DNA from: Edaphobacter flagellatus
GTDB taxonomy: Bacteria > Acidobacteriota > Terriglobia > Terriglobales > Acidobacteriaceae
DNA: 64,000 bases
Assembly (NCBI RefSeq): GCF_025264665.1
Contig: NZ_CP073697.1
Coordinates: 4,073,501-4,137,500 of the forward strand
Direction of reading: 5' to 3'
The first letter of the stretch is position 1, and each line of letters begins with the position of its first letter. Below, piece by piece: positions 33,717 through 42,928 of the stretch. A program made the translations under genes and the position numbers. Under the pieces are notes generated by a model, which saw nothing but the letters and a program-made list of their open reading frames with translations, was not told where the DNA came from and ran no database searches.

Positions 33717-36209
33717 CTAGCGCTCCCCCGCGGTTCCCAGCGCCAGATCGATCAGGGTCTTCTCTTCGATATCGTGCGCCTTTGCCGAACCGGTCGCTGG
33801 TGTTGCGCTCGCGCTGCGCGTTACTCGCAGTACAGCGCGATCACGAGCCACACGCCGCAGCAGAGGCATCACGTAGAACTGAGCGCCCATGTTCGCCGGC
33901 TCTTCCTGCACCCAGACGATCTCCTCCGCTCCCGGATGCTGATCGAGAGCGGCCTGCAGCTCTGCTTCCGGCCACGGATACATCTGCTCCAGGAAGATGA
34001 TGCCGACGCTCTTGTCCTTGCGCTTTTCGCGCTCCACGCGCAGATTGTGGCCGATTTTGCCGCTGCAAACCAGCAGGCGGCGAGGATTGACCACATCGTT
34101 GTCTGGAAGCACATTCAGGAAGTGATCGCGTCCGAACTCCGCAACCGGCGATGAAGCATCCGGATGACGCAGCATGCTCTTCGGCGTAAAGACGACCAGC
34201 GGCTTGCGCCAGCTGCGCATCACCTGACGCCGCAGCAGATGGAAATACTGCGCCGCGGTCGAAGGCTGGCAGATCTGCATATTGTCATTTGCAGCCAGTT
34301 GCAGGTAGCGCTCGATACGTGCGCTCGAGTGCTCAGGTCCCTGTCCTTCGTAACCATGAGGAAGCAGCATCACAACGCCCGACAGCAGACCCCATTTCGC
34401 CTCGCTCGCTGAGATGAACTGATCAATGATGATCTGCGCGCCGTTCGCGAAGTCGCCAAACTGAGCCTCCCACAGCACTAGAGCCTCAGGATAATCGCGC
34501 GCAAAGCCGTACTCGAAGCCCAGAACCGCAGCTTCCGACAGCGGCGAGTTGTAAACCTCCCAGCGTCCTTGCTTCTTCGCCAGGTGCGACAGCGGAGAGT
34601 AGCGAACCTCCGTCTCTGTATCCACCATCACCGAGTGGCGCTGATTGAATGTGCCGCGCTGCGAGTCCTGCCCGGTGAGGCGCACAAGCGTGCCGTCCTC
34701 GAGCAGCGAAGCAAACGCAACCAGCTCTGCCGTGCCGTAGTCGAACGGCTTCGCGCCCGAGCCCATCTCCTGCCGTTGCTCGAAGAGTTTCTTCACCTTG
34801 GGGTGAATATGAAAGTCCTTTGGATACGAGGTGATCTGCTGCACTAACTCGTTAATGCGCTCGGCCGAAAGGCCGGTCGTCACCTCATCCGCAGGATCGA
34901 ACTCGCAGCCCTTGTACGGATCCCAGTAGTCGGGCAGCTCGGAGAGCTTCGGCTTGTGCTCGGCCTTGGTCGCGGCCTTCTGATCGTCGAGCAGCTCCTT
35001 CTGGATCTGATCGGCCTCTTTCGCAGGATTCACACCAATCTGCTCCGCGTAGAGCTGATACAGCGGCTTGCGGTCTTTGATAATCGCGTAGCGGCGAGGC
35101 TGCGTGACCGTTGGATCGTCCACCTCGCTGTGGCCATGCTTGCGATAGCCGATCAGGTCAACCACGATGTCGGAGCTGAACTTCTGGCGATACTCCATAG
35201 CAATCGCCGCAACGCGCACAACCGCGTCCGGGTCCTCGGCATTTACGTGGAAGATCGGAATCGGAAGCCGCTTCGCAAGATCGGTCGAGAACCGCGTTGA
35301 GTTCGACTCCTCAGGAATTGCGGTAAAGCCGAGCAGGTTGTTGACGATCACATGAATCGTTCCGCCGATATCGTAGCCCTCGAGCGTTGCCATATTCAGA
35401 CACTCAGCAACGATGCCTTGTCCAGAGAATGCTGCGTCGCCATGAACGATGATCGGCAGTACCTGCTTCTTGCCGCCTTCGCCGATACGTTCCTGCTTGG
35501 CGCGTGTGCGGCCCATCACAACTGGATTGACTGCCTCGAGATGGCTTGGGTTTGAAGCCAGATGAAGGTTGATCACCTTGCCGTCCGGAGATGTGTACTC
35601 GCCCGTTGCGCCCATGTGATACTTCACGTCGCCGCCGCCCATGGTGCTGCGCGGATCGACGTCTTCAAACTTGGTGAAGATCTCCGAAGGGTCGCGACCG
35701 ATGGTGTTCGTCATCACGTTCAGGCGGCCGCGATGGCTCATGGCCAGCATCGCGGTCTTTACGTTGAGGCCAGCGCCAACTTCGAAGATGCGATCGAGGA
35801 AGGGAATGAGCGCGGTCAGTCCTTCGAGCGAGAAACGCTTCGTGCCGAGATAGCGGGACTGAATGACCTGCTCGAAGAGATCGGCCTTGATGAGCTGGGT
35901 GAGGATATGCGCCTGGTTCTGCTTCGCAGGCTTCTGCTCCATCTTCTCTTCCAGCCATTGACGCTGCTCGGGGCTGGGGATATGCATGAACTCTGCGGCG
36001 ACGGTTCCACAGTAGTAGCCACGGGCCTCTGCGGCGAACTCGCCTTCAGGCGCGGGGGTAGGAAATGGCTCCGGTGGAAGATACTGGCCGAGCGGATCGA
36101 GCGAGGCCTGCAGGTAACCCCACCGGCGAAAGATGTCGAATACAACGTCGCGTTCCTGTTGATCAGTGCCTGTGGGTGATTGTGTCAGTGCCCCTGCCTT
36201 CGTGGCCAT
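33717..36209 (-). CDS. sucA: 2-oxoglutarate dehydrogenase E1 component
   Basis: 830 residues from ATG 36209 (GAGGA just upstream). This thiamine-diphosphate enzyme decarboxylates 2-oxoglutarate in the TCA cycle. Motifs: AMSHRGRLNVM, MGGGDVKYHMG, HGDAAFSGQGIV, NNLLGFTAIPEES and HGHSEVDDPTVTQP. The C-terminal half has YEGQGPEHSSAR. The usual partner genes sucB and lpd are not adjacent, so the complex is encoded at several loci. A GGGGG/CCCCC hairpin over the stop codon followed by CTTTTT may terminate it. Confidence 0.97.
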   Translation of the reverse strand: MATKAGALTQSPTGTDQQERDVVFDIFRRWGYLQASLDPLGQYLPPEPFPTPAPEGEFAAEARGYYCGTVAAEFMHIPSPEQRQWLEEKMEQKPAKQNQAHILTQLIKADLFEQVIQSRYLGTKRFSLEGLTALIPFLDRIFEVGAGLNVKTAMLAMSHRGRLNVMTNTIGRDPSEIFTKFEDVDPRSTMGGGDVKYHMGATGEYTSPDGKVINLHLASNPSHLEAVNPVVMGRTRAKQERIGEGGKKQVLPIIVHGDAAFSGQGIVAECLNMATLEGYDIGGTIHVIVNNLLGFTAIPEESNSTRFSTDLAKRLPIPIFHVNAEDPDAVVRVAAIAMEYRQKFSSDIVVDLIGYRKHGHSEVDDPTVTQPRRYAIIKDRKPLYQLYAEQIGVNPAKEADQIQKELLDDQKAATKAEHKPKLSELPDYWDPYKGCEFDPADEVTTGLSAERINELVQQITSYPKDFHIHPKVKKLFEQRQEMGSGAKPFDYGTAELVAFASLLEDGTLVRLTGQDSQRGTFNQRHSVMVDTETEVRYSPLSHLAKKQGRWEVYNSPLSEAAVLGFEYGFARDYPEALVLWEAQFGDFANGAQIIIDQFISASEAKWGLLSGVVMLLPHGYEGQGPEHSSARIERYLQLAANDNMQICQPSTAAQYFHLLRRQVMRSWRKPLVVFTPKSMLRHPDASSPVAEFGRDHFLNVLPDNDVVNPRRLLVCSGKIGHNLRVEREKRKDKSVGIIFLEQMYPWPEAELQAALDQHPGAEEIVWVQEEPANMGAQFYVMPLLRRVARDRAVLRVTRSASATPATGSAKAHDIEEKTLIDLALGTAGER

Positions 36210-36341
36210 TGCTTCCTCGATTTCAAAAAGATCAATTGGGCGCGCGACCAGCGTTCTCCTACGCCGGAGACGGCCTGCTTCTATGCTAGTCCTTTCCACG
36301 CGCTCTCGCACGGCAGTTCATGGAACTTCCGCGAGGAATGA

Positions 36342-37853
36342 CTACAAAGTGGCACCCAGAATCCAGGGTTGAAACTCCTCTTCGCCGAACCCGTGGACCT
36401 CGCTACGTGTCTGCTTGCCGGAAGCAGTAGCCAGAATCTCAGCAAATATCGCTTCTCCAAGAGCTTCCACTGTCTCCGCGCCGTCGATGATGGTTCCGCA
36501 GTTGATGTCCATATCGTCAGACATCCTTCGAAACAGTGCGGTATTCGAAGCCAGCTTGAGCGATGGTGTGGGCTTGCAGCCGAATACCGAACCTCGCCCG
36601 GTCGTAAAGCAGATCAGGTTCGCTCCCGCGGCCACCTGGCCCGTTGCTGAAACGGGATCGAAGCCGGGCGAATCCATAAAGACCAGTCCGCGCTCACGTA
36701 CCTGCTCAGCGTAGAGATACACCTCGTTGAGGTTTGTTGTGCCGCCCTTCGAAACGGCGCCGAGCGATTTCTCGAGAATCGTCGTCAAACCTCCGGTTTT
36801 GTTGCCCGGCTGGGGATTGTTATCGATCGAGCCATTATGTCGCGCCGTGTACTGTTCCCACCAGCGAATGCGCTCGATCAATCGCTGGCCAACCTCAGGC
36901 CGTGCAGCGCGGCGCGTCAGCAGATGTTCTGCGCCATAGATCTCCGGAGTCTCCGAGAGAATTGCTGTTCCGCCATGACGGACGAGCAGGTCGACGGCTG
37001 CTCCAAGCGCAGGATTTGCGCCAATGCCTGAGTACGCATCCGATCCTCCGCATTGCAGACCGACGACGAGATTTGCGGCAGATGCAGGAGTGCGTACGCA
37101 CTGGTTTGCTTGCTCCAGCATGCGATAGACCGTCTCGATGCCGGAACGAATAGTCGCAGTCGTTCCGCCTTCATCCTGAATTGTGGATCTGTAGATGGTG
37201 TTCGATTGCCCGGTCAGCGAGACGAGTTGATCGACCTGGTTGGTCTCGCAACCAAGCCCCAGCAGAAGGACTGAAGCAAAGTTCGGATGCGTAGCGTAGC
37301 CAGCAAACACACGGCGCAGAAGATCGGCTGGCTCACCATGCTCGGCCATGCCACAGCCTGTGCCGTGTGTGATGGCTACGACGCCGTCTACGTTTGGAAA
37401 TGCGCTGAGCACCTGAGGGGTAAAATGGGCAGCCACTCGACGAGCAACCGAAGCGGAGCAATTGACCGTGGTCAGAATGCCAACGTAGTTGCGCGTGCCT
37501 ATGCGGCCGTCCGCGCGAAGAAACCCCTGAAACACAGCCTGCTGATCGGTTTCCAGAAGTTTGAGCGGGTGGGTATCGGAGCCGATGGCGTAGTCCCGCT
37601 CAAAGCTGGCAGCGACCAGGTTGTGCGTATGGATGTGTTCACCCGTCTGTATCGGTTGTGTCGCAAAACCGATGATCTGGTTGAATTTACGAATCGGATC
37701 GCCAGCTGAGACAGTTCGGAGTGCCACCTTGTGCCCGGCCTGAATGTCGGAGAGCAGAGCCAGATCGAGATCGTCGAGGTATTCGCCCGCACTTACAGAC
37801 TCCAATGCAACCGCGACATCATCGGCGCTACCAAGTTTGAGGATACGGGGCAT
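36342..37853 (-). CDS. UxaA-family altronate/galactarate-type dehydratase
   Basis: 503 residues. The N-terminal SAF-type domain (KVALRTVSAGDPIRKFNQII and GEHIHTHNLV) is fused to the large catalytic domain (GRIGTRNYVGILTTVNCS, THGTGCGM, LLGLGCETNQV, LQCGGSDAYSGIGANPALG). Enzymes of this family are iron-dependent and dehydrate D-altronate, galactarate or related sugar acids in uronate catabolism. Fusion of both domains is usual in UxaA and GarD; which substrate is used cannot be decided. Neighbouring genes give no pathway clue. Confidence 0.88.
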   Translation of the reverse strand: MPRILKLGSADDVAVALESVSAGEYLDDLDLALLSDIQAGHKVALRTVSAGDPIRKFNQIIGFATQPIQTGEHIHTHNLVAASFERDYAIGSDTHPLKLLETDQQAVFQGFLRADGRIGTRNYVGILTTVNCSASVARRVAAHFTPQVLSAFPNVDGVVAITHGTGCGMAEHGEPADLLRRVFAGYATHPNFASVLLLGLGCETNQVDQLVSLTGQSNTIYRSTIQDEGGTTATIRSGIETVYRMLEQANQCVRTPASAANLVVGLQCGGSDAYSGIGANPALGAAVDLLVRHGGTAILSETPEIYGAEHLLTRRAARPEVGQRLIERIRWWEQYTARHNGSIDNNPQPGNKTGGLTTILEKSLGAVSKGGTTNLNEVYLYAEQVRERGLVFMDSPGFDPVSATGQVAAGANLICFTTGRGSVFGCKPTPSLKLASNTALFRRMSDDMDINCGTIIDGAETVEALGEAIFAEILATASGKQTRSEVHGFGEEEFQPWILGATL

Positions 37854-37931
37854 CGATTCTCGATCGTTCGCTGTCCGATAAGGAACAGTGGTATGACCAA
37901 ATTTACTCCTAAGTCGGATGCAACGGGGAAC

Positions 37932-38873
37932 TTATTGTGGAGCTGGCCGTGTAGGCTGGCTGTCCGGGTTTGAGGCTTCCGGTGAAGATTCGTTGACTGT
38001 GGCAACGCCGGGAAGGATCGTAGCGGTCGCCTTGAACTTCCGATAGTTCGAGTAGTCGGCGTGGACAGAGCCATTGAAGTTGATGAGTAGCAGGGCGCGT
38101 ATGGAGCCCTGACCCTCAACCTGTGAAGGAAGCCATACCTCGTTGTTGATCTTCTTCTGCTGCATCGAAAACGTTGAGCCCTGTTTGACGTTGATCACGA
38201 GGCCCGCGCCGATCTTGAAGTTATTCACGAAGCGCCCTTCGGCACGTGTGATGACGCGGTCCTGCTCATCCAGCCAGACAGTGCCTGCCATCTGGCGGAT
38301 GGCGTCTTCGGCCCGATTTTGCGTCTTGGCTTTCGGATCGCCAGTGAAGTCGACAGCGATGGTGTCGCGGCCATCGATCTGTACGCGACGTGGATTGGTG
38401 AAGTTGCCCAGCGCGAAGAAACGCGAGACGGTGATTTCTTCGTGTCCGTTGGCGTCTGTCTCTTTGCCTTTTGCATCGGCTTTACTTTTGCGCTCTTTGG
38501 CTTTGGCGACTTCCTTATCAATATGTTCGTCTTCTTTCCTCTGCTCATCGGCCGTGAGATCGCGGCCGTCTTTGCGAGTCAGCTTTTGTACCTCCACTCC
38601 ATTCAGCCAGAAGATGTCGTACTCTCGGACTTCGGTTTTGCCGTTGTTCTGCCGTTGGGTCGCGATCTCGTGATAGAGGTAGTTCTTCTGAATTGCTTCG
38701 GAGTCACGTTGGTGATGTTCGACATCAAGCAAAAACTGATGGATGTCGGGAAGCGGACGCTCGGAACTATCGGGAGCGTTAGCGTTGACCTGGCCCAGCG
38801 CAAGTGGCGATATTGCCAGGCAAAGCGCAAAAGAGCGAAGTTCCCTCGTGCTCATAAAGAAGAGGCGCATCAT
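37932..38873 (-). CDS. Secreted hypothetical protein
   Basis: About 313 residues; an internal Met at residue 7 gives a cleaner signal peptide (STRELRSFALCLAISPLALG). The mature part has a Lys/Glu-rich helix (EVAKAKERKSKADAKGKE) and beta strands such as TVWLDEQDRVITRAEGRF and NEVWLPSQVEGQG, suggesting a LolA/LppX-like curved sheet. I do not recognise a named family. It is divergently arranged with the outer-membrane barrel gene, 87 bases apart. The C-terminus is Pro/Ser-rich. Confidence 0.7.
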   Translation of the reverse strand: MMRLFFMSTRELRSFALCLAISPLALGQVNANAPDSSERPLPDIHQFLLDVEHHQRDSEAIQKNYLYHEIATQRQNNGKTEVREYDIFWLNGVEVQKLTRKDGRDLTADEQRKEDEHIDKEVAKAKERKSKADAKGKETDANGHEEITVSRFFALGNFTNPRRVQIDGRDTIAVDFTGDPKAKTQNRAEDAIRQMAGTVWLDEQDRVITRAEGRFVNNFKIGAGLVINVKQGSTFSMQQKKINNEVWLPSQVEGQGSIRALLLINFNGSVHADYSNYRKFKATATILPGVATVNESSPEASNPDSQPTRPAPQ

Positions 38874-38960
38874 CTACGCCTACTATAGACGTACACGTGT
38901 AAGAACCGTTTTCTACATCCTCTGCGCTTGCCTTTGGGCGGGCGCGGTGCAGGTCGGGTT

Positions 38961-40475
38961 ATGAATCTGAATAGAGTTTTTCGTATCTGGTGCGTACTAG
39001 CACTGATCCTTGTTGCAACATCTTCTCAAGGTGTTGCGCAGACGGCGCAACAGGCTGAGGTGGATGAGCTTCGCCAGATGGTTCGCGAGTTGTCGGCGCG
39101 CGTCGCTGCGCTTGAAGCAGAGCGTCGTCAGCATCAGCACGGCGTGGAAACAGCAACGCCAACAACTGCTCCTCAGGCTGTGGTCGCGTCTGCCGCACCA
39201 GAGACAACGGTGGTCGCCTCGTCTTCTGTAGCACCATCTACGGAGCCAAAACCCGTTGCAGAGGCGCGAGTCGCCTCGACTCTGCCGAATCCGCCAACGC
39301 AGTCGGTCGCGTCGCAGCCTGACAAAGTCAATGTGGTTCCAGCGACTCTGCCAGGAGGAACTACATTAAATTACTTCTTCGATGGCTACTACGGTTATGA
39401 TTTCAATCATCCGATAGGAAGAGTGCAGTATCTTCGCGCCTATGATGTGTTGAGCAACGCCTTCAGCGTTAACCAGACAGGCATCATTCTTGCGCTCGAT
39501 CCAAGTGTGGAGGAAGGCCGCCGTTATGGTGTGCGTCTGGATCTGCAGTTTGGGCAGGCGACTGAAACGACACAGGGCAACCCGGCAAATGAGCCCAGAC
39601 CCGATATCTATCGGAATATTTTTCAAGCGTATGGAACATATGTCTTTCCGTTGGGCAAAGGGCTGACAGTGGATGTCGGCAAGTGGTCGAGCTCGATCGG
39701 TATTGAAGGAACATATGCGAAGGACCAGATGAACTACTCGCGTTCATTCCTCTTCGGTTTTCTGCCGTTCTACCACGCAGGAGTGCGAGCCAACTATAAA
39801 GTCAACGACAAGCTAGGGCTGAACTACTGGCTGGTGAATGGAACGCAGCAGTCGGAGCCTACGAACTCGTACAAAGATGAAATGTTTGGTCTGGCATTGC
39901 AGCCCAGATCGAACCTCTCCTGGACGGTGAACTACTACAACGGACAGGACCATCCGGATTCAGCTCCAGCGACGGACTGCGCTACAGCGCCGATTCAGAA
40001 CGGCCTGTGCCTCAAGGCCATCTCTCCAGCTCCTGATGGCAAGCAGCATATCTTCGACACGTATGCGACATGGAATGTGACGCGGAAGACGACACTTGCA
40101 ATCGAAGGAGACTATGTCATCTCGCGGCAGTGGGCGAAGGCGGCTTCGGGGCAGTCCTCCGCTCCATCGCACGTGGTTGGTGGAGCAGCTTATGCTCGCT
40201 ACCAGTGGACGAAGCAGTCGGCGTTCGCAGGCCGAACGGAATATTTGGCTGATAGAGATGGTTTGTTCAGCGGTACCAGCCAGGCACTGAAAGAGTTCAC
40301 TGGAACCTACGAGTACAAGGTTGCCGACGGCCTGCTGACGCGATTGGAATACAGGCGAGACTGGTCGAATCTGCCGTTCTTCCTGACGAACAAGCCCGGC
40401 GTACTCTCACCCCATCAGGACACATTTACGGTTGGCATGGTGTGGTGGTACGGAGGCAAACGAGGGGCCTGGTAG
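38961..40475 (+). CDS. Outer-membrane beta-barrel porin-like protein
   Basis: 504 residues from ATG 38961. Signal peptide (ending GVAQ), a short coiled-coil (VDELRQMVRELSARVAALEAE), a Ser/Thr/Pro/Val-rich linker, then a barrel with alternating strands (LNYFFDGYYGYDF, GVRLDLQFGQATET, LTVDVGKWSSSIGIEGTY, LLTRLEYRRDWSN) and a final strand VGMVWWYGG. It matches the OmpL-like putative barrel family. The coiled-coil may tether or trimerise it at the periplasmic face. Substrate unknown. Confidence 0.82.
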   Translation: MNLNRVFRIWCVLALILVATSSQGVAQTAQQAEVDELRQMVRELSARVAALEAERRQHQHGVETATPTTAPQAVVASAAPETTVVASSSVAPSTEPKPVAEARVASTLPNPPTQSVASQPDKVNVVPATLPGGTTLNYFFDGYYGYDFNHPIGRVQYLRAYDVLSNAFSVNQTGIILALDPSVEEGRRYGVRLDLQFGQATETTQGNPANEPRPDIYRNIFQAYGTYVFPLGKGLTVDVGKWSSSIGIEGTYAKDQMNYSRSFLFGFLPFYHAGVRANYKVNDKLGLNYWLVNGTQQSEPTNSYKDEMFGLALQPRSNLSWTVNYYNGQDHPDSAPATDCATAPIQNGLCLKAISPAPDGKQHIFDTYATWNVTRKTTLAIEGDYVISRQWAKAASGQSSAPSHVVGGAAYARYQWTKQSAFAGRTEYLADRDGLFSGTSQALKEFTGTYEYKVADGLLTRLEYRRDWSNLPFFLTNKPGVLSPHQDTFTVGMVWWYGGKRGAW

Positions 40476-40477
40476 AG

Positions 40478-42172
40478 CTAGTCTTCCACTGCGTCGTGCG
40501 GTGTAATCTCCCGGGCGTAGATCTGGTAGGAGATCTTCGGCGCATCGTTGCCCTTGTGCAGCGCGCGTACACGGGCGCGGATCGCCTCGTCGGCTGCGGT
40601 AATGCGTTCACGCGAACGCAGATAGTCAAGCCACGATTCCATGAGGAAGGTTTCGTTCAGCCGTTCGGGGTCGATGACATCGCGATAGATGCCCCAGCGG
40701 ATGGCTCCATCCCGCAAGCGCACACCACGCAGTTGATGAATTGCATGCGTAAACTCCGCGTAATTTTCTGCTGGGACACGATATTCGATGGAGACCCGTA
40801 CTGGACCGGAATGGACTGGATCGTCAGCCTGTGAATCGACGATCGGGAAGGGAGCAGGTTGTGGCGCAGGACGTGGCGAGAGATGCGGTGTCAGGTCGGG
40901 AATCGGGCCGCGAAGAATATGGAAGCGTCGGATGAATGGATAGGTGACGGCGAGTCCGCAGGCCGAGGCCGCCAGAGCTGTTGGTGTGGATGTGTGCTCG
41001 GCAACGAAGCCCCAGAGTATGGAGCCGAAGGCCATGCCTCCCTGGAAGGTCATCAGATACGTACCGAGCGCACGTGCTTGTACCCAGGCCGGTACAGCAA
41101 GCTGTACCGAGGTATTGAGCGTCGACATCGTACTGGTCCATACAAAGCCTGAGCCAATCAGAATAGGAATGATGATCCACGGACGATGGACATAGGCCAG
41201 CACCAGAAGCGTGATGGCTTCAAATGCAGTGCTTACGGCAATGATCTGGTCGGCTGTGAGGCGACGCCGTACTTTGGGGAGCTGCGTGGCGCCAAGGACG
41301 GCCCCGAGACCCAGCGAGCCGTTCAGGATGCCGTATCCGATAGCGCCTTCGTTGAGGTCGCGTTTGGCCACCAGAGCGAGCAGAGACCATATTGCCGAAA
41401 TGAAGAATGGAAAGGTGAAGGCCCGCGCAAGCGATGCTTGCAGTTCTGGCGCATGGCGGACATAGCGCAGCCCCGTCATGATGGATCCGGCGATGCGCTC
41501 TGATGGCAGAGCCGACTTGAAGAGCGGCGTGCGCTTCCAGTTGTAGAGCACCCAGATCACGCCGGCGAATGACAACGCATTCAAGAGGAAAACGGAGCCA
41601 GCACCGATAAAAACGTTGGCAAAACCTGCCACCATCAGTCCGCCGAGCGCAGGTCCGAGCGCGCGGGCAAGATTGTTGGATGCGGCGTTGAGCGAGACAC
41701 TGTCGGGGATCAGCTCGCGCGGGACAAGCTCCGGTACGATGGCCTGCCACGCAGGATTGTTCATCGCCGAGCCGATGTTCAGCAGAAACGTAAACGCCAG
41801 CAGCGCCCACGGAGAGATGTGTCCAAGCAACGTGAGCACGGCAAGAATCGCGACCGATCCGAGCATCCACGCCTGCCAGAAGATGAGCAGCTTGCGGCGA
41901 TCGAAGATGTCGGCCGTTGCTCCGGCAAGCAAGCCGAGAAGAAGAACAGGAAGCGATGCGGCCGTTTGCATCAGCGCAATCAACAGAGGGGACGCGGTAA
42001 GCGAGGTCATCAGCCAGGTTCCGGCTGTGTCCTGCATCCACGTACCGACAGAGGAGACCGTCGAGGCGATCCAGCGGTCGCGGAAGAGCGGGATGCGGAG
42101 CGGGGTGAATCCGCTTGGTGTCGGGTTGGCGACGGCGACGACTGGGCCAGTGTTGGGCGTCTCAAGAGGCAT
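40478..42172 (-). CDS. MFS exporter, EntS/transmembrane secretion effector type
   Basis: 564 residues from ATG 42172 (GAGGAG just upstream). About 12 membrane helices with MFS signatures (FDRRKLLIF, WQAIVPELVPRELIPDSVSL). After the last helix comes a ~150-residue soluble domain (VSIEYRVPAENYAEFTHAI, ESWLDYLRSRERITAADEAI) related to antibiotic-biosynthesis-monooxygenase-like folds, as is common in this exporter branch. It is transcribed divergently from the PadR gene, with a shared operator-like inverted repeat, so it may export a compound sensed by PadR. Confidence 0.85.
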   Translation of the reverse strand: MPLETPNTGPVVAVANPTPSGFTPLRIPLFRDRWIASTVSSVGTWMQDTAGTWLMTSLTASPLLIALMQTAASLPVLLLGLLAGATADIFDRRKLLIFWQAWMLGSVAILAVLTLLGHISPWALLAFTFLLNIGSAMNNPAWQAIVPELVPRELIPDSVSLNAASNNLARALGPALGGLMVAGFANVFIGAGSVFLLNALSFAGVIWVLYNWKRTPLFKSALPSERIAGSIMTGLRYVRHAPELQASLARAFTFPFFISAIWSLLALVAKRDLNEGAIGYGILNGSLGLGAVLGATQLPKVRRRLTADQIIAVSTAFEAITLLVLAYVHRPWIIIPILIGSGFVWTSTMSTLNTSVQLAVPAWVQARALGTYLMTFQGGMAFGSILWGFVAEHTSTPTALAASACGLAVTYPFIRRFHILRGPIPDLTPHLSPRPAPQPAPFPIVDSQADDPVHSGPVRVSIEYRVPAENYAEFTHAIHQLRGVRLRDGAIRWGIYRDVIDPERLNETFLMESWLDYLRSRERITAADEAIRARVRALHKGNDAPKISYQIYAREITPHDAVED

Positions 42173-42255
42173 TGCTCCTCGTAGTTTACGAGACTGAGGA
42201 AAGCGATGGTGTTGTGAAAAGAAAGGGCGCTTTCCGAGGCAGATGCATTTTTGAG

Positions 42256-42292
42256 TTGACATAGTTATTTTATAACTAGTATTTGTTTAACT
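42256..42292 (+). promoter_or_regulatory. PadR promoter with overlapping operator
   Basis: TTGACA at 42256-42261 and TATTTG at 42280-42285 (18-base spacer) predict transcription starting at or within a base or two of the PadR ATG. The perfect inverted repeat TAGTTAT-TTT-ATAACTA (42262-42278) fills the spacer, and a half-site TTAACTAT follows. On the opposite strand TAAAAT-like sequence inside the repeat could serve the exporter. This is a good autoregulatory PadR operator candidate. Confidence 0.7.
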
Positions 42293-42916
42293 ATGAAGAT
42301 CAAGAGTTCAAAACGCTCTCCGGTTGGCCTGGCCGTTCTGACGATGTTGTATGAGGCTCCGATGCACCCTTACCGCATGCAGCAGCTGATCAAGGAGCGC
42401 GGCAAGGACGAGGTAATCAACGTAGGACAGCGGGCGAGTTTGTATCAGACGATCAATCGTCTGGAGCGCGATGGGCTGATCGTGGCGCGGAGGGTTACGC
42501 GAGAGGAGAACCGTCCGGAGCGGACGGTCTATGAGCTGACAGCGATGGGGGAGCAGGCGATGTTCGAGTGGATGCGGCAGATTCTTTCAACGCCATCGAA
42601 GGACTTTCCAGAGTTTCCAGCGGCCCTGTCGTTCCTGCCGGTGCTGACTCCGAGTGATGCGCAGCGCCAGTTGGTGCAGCGGGTTGTGGCGCTTGAGGCT
42701 GAACTGAAACGGATTGATGACGAACTGGCAAAAGTTACCTTCCTGCCGCGGTTGTTTCTGCTGGAGATAGAGCTATTGAGGGAGTCGCTGGTAACTGAGC
42801 TGAAGTGGGTTCGTTCGGTTGTGAGTGATTTGCGATCGGGCAAGCTGACGTGGAGCAAGGCGTGGTTGCACAAGATGGCGGCTGAGTTCGGCAGCCAGCA
42901 CGGAGAGACGGAGTAA
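42293..42916 (+). CDS. PadR-family transcriptional regulator
   Basis: 207 residues. The N-terminal winged helix contains GLAVLTMLYEAPMHPYRMQQ and SLYQTINRLERDGLIVAR, standard for PadR; the C-terminal ~100 residues form the dimerisation helices (AELKRIDDELAKV). PadR proteins repress detoxification or efflux genes and respond to aromatic or toxic compounds. No Shine-Dalgarno precedes the ATG and the promoter places the start of transcription at it, so the mRNA is probably leaderless. The next gene starts 12 bases downstream. Confidence 0.93.
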   Translation: MKIKSSKRSPVGLAVLTMLYEAPMHPYRMQQLIKERGKDEVINVGQRASLYQTINRLERDGLIVARRVTREENRPERTVYELTAMGEQAMFEWMRQILSTPSKDFPEFPAALSFLPVLTPSDAQRQLVQRVVALEAELKRIDDELAKVTFLPRLFLLEIELLRESLVTELKWVRSVVSDLRSGKLTWSKAWLHKMAAEFGSQHGETE

Positions 42917-42928
42917 CGGAGAGGTGTG

